Shown here piece by piece: positions 20,301 through 29,300 of a stretch of 30,321 nt of DNA (positions are counted from its first letter, which is position 1; every line of letters begins with the position of its first letter). Location of the stretch: assembly GCA_964646405.1 (NCBI GenBank), contig CAZYDV010000028.1, positions 1-30,321 on the forward strand, read 5' to 3'. Under the pieces are notes generated by a model. It was not told the origin of the DNA. It did not search any database and saw only the letters and a list, made by a program, of their open reading frames with translations. The position numbers were made by a program, and so were the translations under genes. The DNA is from CAKZSB01 sp964646405 (GTDB taxonomy: Bacteria > Pseudomonadota > Gammaproteobacteria > Granulosicoccales > Granulosicoccaceae).

Positions 20301-23300
20301 ACCGAATCGGCAATCAATGCGGCATTGCAGGGCCTGACCTTCCAGCCCAATGCCGAATTCAGTGGCAATGTCACTCTAACCATGACAACAGCGCTCGGTG
20401 CCGACCTGGTGGGTCATTACACGTTTGAATCGGCGACAATCAGCGGATCGACTGTCGGCGACGAATCGGCCGGTGACACTCAGAACGGCACCCTCAGCGG
20501 GAACGCTGCAATCATCAACGACGCGGAACGCGGCGATGTACTCAGCCTGGATGGCACGGGAGACTCAGTCGCTATCGCCTCCGACTTCGGGAATCCCGCC
20601 GACGTCACACTGGCGGCCTGGGTCAACACTAATCAATTCAGTGAACAACATGTCATATCGCTTGGCGACAACGTTGGCTTGAGGGTGGACAACCAACGCG
20701 TCAGTGCGTTCTATCATGACGGATCGACCTGGGACGAAATAGCGCCGGCCGGAGCTCTTAACTCAGGCTGGAACCACATCGCAATGTCGTTTGATGACGC
20801 CGCAAACGTCATGACCATTTATCTCAATGGCGGGTCTGTCGGAAGTAATACCGTCTCCAACTCAATCGCCTACGCCCTCGGGACCACCACCGCTATTGGC
20901 GCCCACGGCAACGATCCAAACGCATTCGAATTCAATGGCCTGATCGACGACGCGCGCATCTACAGCCGTGCGCTTTCCGCCGGAGAGATCGCTGCACTGG
21001 CGACGGATCAAACGTCGCCCACCGACACCGTTGCGATCACGGTCAACGACGAAAACGACGCACCGACGTTTGGCGTTGGTCCGGGAACCAGCAACGAGAA
21101 CTTCGCGGGCGGAAACGCAAGCGAATACGCCGAAGAAATCATCATACTGGCCGACGGGAGTAGCATCACCGCTGGGAACGCCTTTGTGAATGGTAGTCGC
21201 GCGTGGGCGATTACCAAATGGACGCCCGATGGCAGTCTCGATACCCGCTTTGCGACCGATGGCGTTTACGTCAACGAATTTGGTGCGGGCGGTGACCTTG
21301 CCAAGTCCATTGTGGAGCAAGCCGACGGAAAACTGGTCATCGGTGGATACGTTCAGAATGCCGATCGCGACTTTGCTGTGCTGCGGCTCAACGCAGACGG
21401 CAGTGTCGACAATGACTTTGGTGTCTCGGGCGTCGTCTTCGCTGACTTTGGGACCTCGGATTCTGGCAACGACATTGCCATCCAGTCCAACGGCGACATC
21501 CTGATCACTGGCCTGTCCAATGCGGACTCAGACATTCGCGTGGTCAGACTCACCGGTGTTAACGGATCTTTCGACAACAGCTTCGGCACGGGCGGTATCG
21601 CAACCATTGATCTGGGGGGCTTGGACGATGCCCATTCGATCGCCATCGACGGATCTGGTCGTATCATCCTTGGCGGGTTCACCAGTGCCAGTGCTTTTGT
21701 TGCGAGACTGACTTCAGCGGGAACCCTCGACACTTCATTTGGTAGTCCCAACGGGTACACGACGACGAACTTTGGCGGTACCGGCGTAAACTACGTGGAA
21801 CGGGTGATCGTGCAAAGCGATGGCAGTTACGTCCTCGTCGGCAACTCCTTCGACTATTCGCTTGAGGCGGACCAGCATGAAGCCATTGGAATTACTCGAT
21901 TTACCCCGTCAGGCGCTCTGGACACCGGATTCGGTGACAACGGTGTTGTCCGACAGCTTGTCAATGGCCAAAACAGTTACAGCAACGGCTTTGATGTTGC
22001 TCAGCAGTCTGATGGGAAGCTGGTCGTCGCTGGAACAGTAACGCCGACTAGCGTCGGAAGTGCTGCTCTTTTCCGTTACAACACCGACGGGACGTTGGAC
22101 ACCAGTTTTGGTGACAACGGAACTGTGCTCGCCCCGAGCAGTTTCGGTTGGCAGGAGGCCTACGGAGTCGACGTTGCATCCGACGGTACGATTCTGGTCG
22201 CGGGTTACGGAGCCTACGGTGGATCGAGCGACTGGGACACAACAGTCTGGCGATACGACAGCACGGGAACGCTGATCGCGGGCGAAGGATCCGGCCAAGT
22301 TAGCGATTCGCCAACGTACGTTGAAAACGGATCGCCCGTTGTGCTCGATACCGATGTGTTCGTGTTCGATCGTGAACTCAGCATTAGCGAGAACTTCAAC
22401 GGCAGTACGCTGACGCTGGTCCGCAATGGTGGAGCGAACGGCGAAGATGTCTTCAGCGCGACAGGGCTATTGGGCACGCTGACCGAAAGTGGCAACCTTG
22501 TTTACGACGGTACGACGATCGGCACCGTCACCACCAACAGCGGCGGTTCGCTGGTTCTGTCGTTTAATGCCTCGGCCACCAACGACCTGGTCAACAACGC
22601 CCTACGAAGCATCGCCTACAGCAACGGTAGTGATACACCACCATCGACGGTTCAGATCGACTGGACCTTCGACGATGGCGGCGATAGCGTACAAACACAG
22701 GGCGGTGCTGCCGAGCAGGCAACAGGCAGTACCCTCGTCAACATCCTGAACGCGACTGACGCTGCAATCACAGCTCCCGCGTCCGTCACTACCACCGAAG
22801 ACACAGCGCGGCTTTTCTCTGGCGCCAACGTGATTTCTGTGGGCGATGGCCTGACCGTGAACTCGCCGTTGCGAGTATCGCTTGTGGTAGCAAACGGCGG
22901 ACTGACTCTGAACAGCCTCAGCGGCATTACTATCATCGAGGGCGCCCAGGGCACGGGTAACCTTGTTATCGAGGGACTGGAAGACGATCTAAATGTCGCA
23001 CTCAACGGACTGTCTTTCAGTCCCGACGACAACTACAACGGCAGCGACACACTCACCATACAAACGTCAGTCGCCGCCGGTCTGGCTGGCCAGTACACCT
23101 TTGATGGCGGCAATACGAATGATCAGGCTGCCGGCACCGCAGAAAACGGAACACTTGACGGCGCCGCGACCACCGCTGCGGACGCCGAGCGCGGTGACGT
23201 ACTCAGCCTGGATGGTACCGATGGTACAGCATTTACAATAGCATCTGTCTTCGCGCAACCAGCCAACATAACCCTGGCGGCCTGGGTCAATCTCAACGCC

Positions 23301-26300
23301 GCGGACTCTGGCGGTGCCGAAGTGATCAGTCTCGGCGACAACATCGCCTTAAGACTCGATACCTCCTTTCAGTCACGCGGCATTCAACTGAGCTACTACA
23401 ATGGCTCGGGTTACAGCGATACAATTTCGAACCAGTTCATCGCTGGTACTGGCTGGAATCACGTCGCAGCAACCTTCGACGACGCAGGCAACACTCAGCA
23501 CATCTATTTGAATGGCGAGCTGATCGCGTCCAGCTCGTTCACCAACTCGATTGTTTGGGCTCAGGCAACAGACACCACTATCGGCGCACATGGCAACAGC
23601 GGTACCTCGTACGATTTTAACGGTTCAATCGACGACGCCCGCATATACACCAGAGCACTATCTGCAGAAGAAATAGCGGCGCTCGCCACCGATCAGACAG
23701 ACACCACGACAAGCGTGGCGTTAACGATTAATGCAGTCAACGATGCGCCGCGTTTCACCACCCCGATCTTCATTGAAAATCACAGTTTTGAAGCGGACAT
23801 CCTGCCAGCCGACGGCAACAAAAATACTTCTATCACCGACTGGAGTTCAACAGGCACAGCAACAGGTGCATGGAACGCAACTCCCGGTGCGTTTCCCGCA
23901 GAAGCACCCGATGGTGAAAACGCCGGCTACATCGACAACGGCGGTACGATCTCCCAGACCACTGCAGCCGTATTCACCGCCGCTACGGATTACAACCTAA
24001 CGGTTGCGGTGGGCGATTCCGCCACCGATCTGGATCCCACCGGGTGGGAGATTCGCCTCTATGCAGGATCTCAGTTGTTGGGATCGGCATCCGCCGCCGA
24101 CACCAACCCGGCAGACGGGACTTTTGAAGACGTCACACTCGCAATTACCGCAGCGCAGTTAAACGTGTACTCAGGATCTTACGGTGAGAGCCTGATTGTC
24201 GAGCTCTACGATAGCGGAGCTTCGGAAAACGTTCAGTTCGACAACGTGCGACTAACGCAGACTTCGGCGGCAGTCGCGATGCCGACAAAAACCTATGTCG
24301 AAGATGGCGCTGCCGTTGTTCTGAACGAGGCGCTTGAGATTTTCGATCAGGAGATATCAACCGCTGCAGATACGTTTGCAAACACAACATTAACGTTGAC
24401 CCGCAATGGCGGGGCGAACAGCGAGGATGTATTCAGCGCGTCCGGCTTGCTGGGTACACTGACCGAAGGCGGCAACCTGAACTACAACGGCGTCACTGTG
24501 GGTGCGGTGACAACCAACAGCGCAGGCACGCTACTACTGACGTTTAACGTAACTGCGGATAACACTGCGGTTAACAACGTGCTGCAGTCAATCGCCTACA
24601 ACAACAGCAATAACGCGCCTGCGGCCAGTGTGCAGATCAACTGGAGTTTTAACGACGACAACAATAGCGACCTGCAAGGCAGCGGCGGCGACCTGACTGC
24701 GACGGGAAGCACCACGGTTGCTATCACTGCTGCCAACGATAGCGTGGTTGCAGTGGCCGACACCGCCACAGCCACTGAAGCAGGGGGCATCGCCAATGCC
24801 ACTGCCGGCACCGATCCGACAGGCAATGTACTGAGCAATGACACCGATGTCGATGCCGGTGACACAAAGACTGTTGTCGGTGCTCAGGCCGGTGTCCAGT
24901 CTTCAACCAGCGGCTCGGTCGGCGTTGCCGTTGCAGGCACATACGGTTCAGTCACCATCAATAGCGATGGCAGCTATGTCTACGCCGTAGACAACAGCAA
25001 TGTCGCGGTTCAGGCACTGCGCAATTCCGGCCAAACACTGACCGACACCTTCAGCTATACGGCTCAAGATTCTGGTAACGCACAATCGACCACCCAGCTC
25101 ACGGTGACCGTCCAGGGTCAAAACGACGCACCGAACCAAATCGTGCCAGCCACCTATCTGTCTGACCTGACACCAACAGCCGAGAGCAATATCCTGAGCG
25201 GCCTGAAGAACGATGAGTCCCAGCTTGGGGTCGATGTTGTTCTGGACGGTGTCACCTATCCAAAAGCCATTGCCACTCACGCGCCGACTGGCGCCGGTGG
25301 CAGCGGCTACGTCGAATACGCTATTGATGGCGCTACCGCTTTCAAATCAAGCATTGGTATTACCTCGCTAACCGGATCTGTTGTGTTCCGGGTTTATATC
25401 GATGGTGTTCTGCAGTACACCAGCCTAACGCTTACCGGCAGCTCCGATACCATCGATCTCAATATCGACACCACGGGTGGCAACACACTCCGGCTCGAGG
25501 TAGACAACGCCAACAGCGATTCCAACAACGATCACTCTGTTTGGGCCAATGCACGATTCGAGGGTGGGACTGTCGATCTTTCGGTCGACGAAAACGCCGC
25601 CAGCGGAGCCGTTGCCGGCAACGTCAATCGCTATGATGTCGACCACGGCGATAACGCAACCTATACCCTGATAGATGACGCCGGCGGGCGCTTCGCCATA
25701 GAGTCATCCAGCGGCGAAATCACCGTTGTCGATGGATCGAAACTCGATCATGAGGCTCACGCTGCCCACACCATAACGGTTAGAGCCACCGACGCGCTGG
25801 GTGAAATCTTCGAAGGCGACGTCACCATCAGCATCGGCGATATCAATGACCCCCCCCTGTCAATCTATACATCCAGCCAACCACTGACCATTGGCAATCA
25901 CGACTTCAACGACACCACCCTGGCTGAAGATCAGTTCAATGGGACAGTACCATCATGGACCACAACAGGAAGTGCCGGGCACTGGAATCCGACTACCGGC
26001 CACTACGCCAGCGGCAATGGCACTGACGGCCCCAACGTCGGCTACGCAAATGCAGGAGGTTCACTGAGCCAAACGTTGGCGGAGAACTTTGATTCGAGCC
26101 TGGATTACCAACTACAGGTCGATGTTGGCACACGCCTGCTTTACGACAATGGCTACGACTATCGCGCGCGATTGTACGCGGGCAGTACCGTCATCGGGGA
26201 GTACTTAAGTGCTGGTGGCGATAACGGAACCTGGGGCACGATAAGCCTGTTCGTTGACGGCGACACCTTTGGCAGCAATGACGGCCAGGCGCTCAGCATT

Positions 26301-29300
26301 GAGTTGACACACATCAGCGGCAGTCAAATCAACTTTGACAACCTTCGCTTAACCGCCTACTCCACCGCGGGAGTCAACGTTAACGAAAATGCCGTCGACG
26401 GGACCACCGTGGCAACCGCCACTGGTATCGATCCGGATGATGGAGCCACACTAACCTACACAATGACCAGCCCGGTTGTCAGCCCGTTTGCGATAGACAA
26501 CTCTACTGGCGTGATCACTGTTGCCGACAGCAGCCTGCTCGACTATGAGACGGCCACTTCACACGACGTTACAATCGAAGTCAGCGACGGGACCTATACA
26601 GACACACAAACAATCACCATCAGTGTGATTGATACCGGCGAACCGATGCAAGTCGTTCCCGGTCCCCAGAACGTTGACGAAGACGAAGTGCTTACGTTTA
26701 GCGCTGCCAACAGCAATGCCGTTTCCGTGACCGACGGCTTCGCCGGCACGCAAACACCACTGCAGGTAACACTTGCGGTCAACGATGGTGAGCTCGATTT
26801 ATTTTCCCTGAGCGGCATCACGATAGTGGCCGGCGCTGACGGCAGCAGTGCAATCACTATCAACGGTACCGACTCCAGTATCAATGCCGCACTCAATGGC
26901 ATGACCTTCACACCAGACGCCGATTTCAATGGCAGCGTCACGCTGAATATGACCACCGCACTGGCAGCGGATCTGGCCGGCGACTATACCTTTACCGGCG
27001 GCAACGCCAACGACCAAAGTATTGGCCCGACAAACAATGGAACACTCAACGGATCGGCCACAACGTCAACCGACGTTGGTCGCGGTGAAGTGCTTGATCT
27101 CGATGGGGCTCTGGGTTCAGATGTCCGGATATCCGGCGAATTCGGGCAGCCAGAAAATCTTACCGCAGCGGTATGGGTCAATGCCAACAGCAGTTACTCG
27201 GATGTAATATCGCTAGCCGGCATACTTAATATTCGCGTGGATGATCCCAACACGGGCGGGCGAGTCAATGCGTTTTACCATGATGGTGCTGGCTACTACA
27301 AAGCGGTTTCTTCGCAGACGATTGCAGGCACCGGCTGGCATCACCTCGCGGCCACTTTCGACGACGCCACTAAGGTGCTGACATTCTATATCGATGGCAC
27401 AGCAGCGGCATCAGTTACAGGCACTAATCCGATCGGCTACACCGGCGGCGACACTTACCTCGGGTCCAATGGCGGTGCCAGCCTTTTCCTCGATGGCCAG
27501 ATCGATGATGCCCGCATTTACTCACGTGCGCTCAGTGCCAGCGAGATCGCCGCGCTGGCGACCGACCGGACCGAAACCACCGACAATATCGCAATCACTG
27601 TCGCCGCCATCAACGATGCACCAGTGGTCACTGCACCGACGGCAGCTTATAGCTACACCGAACAAAGCGCGCTGAACATTCACGGCACCGGCTTTTCGCT
27701 GGAAGATATCGATGACAATGGTGCCATACTTAGCGCAACCTTTGCGGTTGGCGAAGGCCGTATTCTGATTGACGCCGGGGATTCTGGAGTCAGTGTGATT
27801 TCGGGCGATCGGTTTACTTCGGGTAACCATACGGACACTGTCACGTTCACCGGTACCAAAACGCAACTCAATGCGTTGTTGTCCGGGGCCAGCAGCGGCA
27901 CCATTGTCTATCAATTCGATCAGACTGCAGCGAGCGATGTCCCGCCGGTTTCGACCAGTATTACACTGACGATTAACGATCAGGGCAACACCGGTAGTGA
28001 CCCGGGGACCAGCGGAGATGCCACCAGCGAAGTACATTCGTCATCGCAAACGATAAACATCTCCGCGATCAATGACGGTCCTCAATGGCGTGGCAGCAAT
28101 CTGGTCAGCAACGGCGAATTCACATCCGATATCAGTGGCTGGACTACCACCGGGGTGGTCACTCACTCCGGTATCGGCGCCCGTTTTGGTGTAGGCAATG
28201 CCGCCGGGCCGCACTCTCTTGCACAGACCATCGCTACCGTTGCGGGAGAAACCTACACGCTTGAATTCGATTACATGGACGATGGCGCGCTCAACCAGCA
28301 GCTGCAGGTAACGGTTGATGGCAGCTCCAATTTATTGACGACCGAACAGATTCTAAGCGACACGGATGATACGACTTCCGTCACTTATCGCTACTCGTTC
28401 GTCGCCGATTCGGCTGCCACCACCCTGACGTTCACCGACACTTCCGACGATATTGGGTCACAGAGTGCCGAGAGTGGCGGTGTAGACGGTTATCTGGCCA
28501 ACATATCGGTGCGGCAGGCCAACGGTGCACTAAATACTATTGGCTACACTGAAGGCGGCACGTCCTCGGTACTCAACAGCAGTCTGGAAATATTCGATCC
28601 GGAACTCTCACTCGCTGACAACTTCGCCGGCGCCACACTAACGCTTGTGCGCAGCGGTGGCGCTAACACCTTCGATTCGTTTTCTGCGGTTGCCGCAGGC
28701 ACGCTGGCCCCGCTAACCGAGGCCGGCAATCTCACAGTCGGTGGTACGAACATCGGCACAGTGAGCAACAATAGCGGCGGCACACTGTTGTTAACATTCA
28801 ACGCCAGCGCTACCAATGCACTCGTCAACTCCGCAATACAGCAAATTGCCTACAGCAACACCAATGACAATCCAGGTTCAAATGTCGACATCCACTGGGT
28901 TTTCGATGATGGCAACTCCGGCGCTCAGGGTACTGGCGTGGCTGTATCTATCGGCACTACAAGCGTCACAATCACCGGCACCAATGACGCACCGGTAATT
29001 GCCAACCTGGCCGGCGATACTTTCAGTTACGACGAAGGCGATAATGCCGTTATTGTCGATCAGGCAACTGCAGCCTCACTCACCGATATTGATTCCGCCA
29101 ACTTCGCCGGTGGCAACCTCACAATCGCCAGCAGCACAAGCGGCGACAATACCGAGGACCAGCTATCGATCAGAGATCAGGGAACCGGTACCGGCCAGAT
29201 CGGATTTGATGGTAGCAACGTCAGCTACCAGGGCGTGTCGATCGGTACCGCCAGCGGTGGCAGTAACGGTGCTGACCTGATCATCTCGTTTAACCTTAAC

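Noticed and set aside
18435..22290. Repeat arrays considered as CRISPR or non-coding tandem repeats
   Set aside because: The periodicity is about 165-175 bases, in frame and degenerate at DNA level while conserved at protein level, which identifies Delta-60 protein repeats.
27522..28037. Minus-strand open frame of 171 codons inside the giant gene
   Set aside because: Its translation is the reverse shadow of repetitive adhesin sequence. Similar shadows occur opposite other repeat copies, as expected from shared nucleotide sequence rather than real genes.
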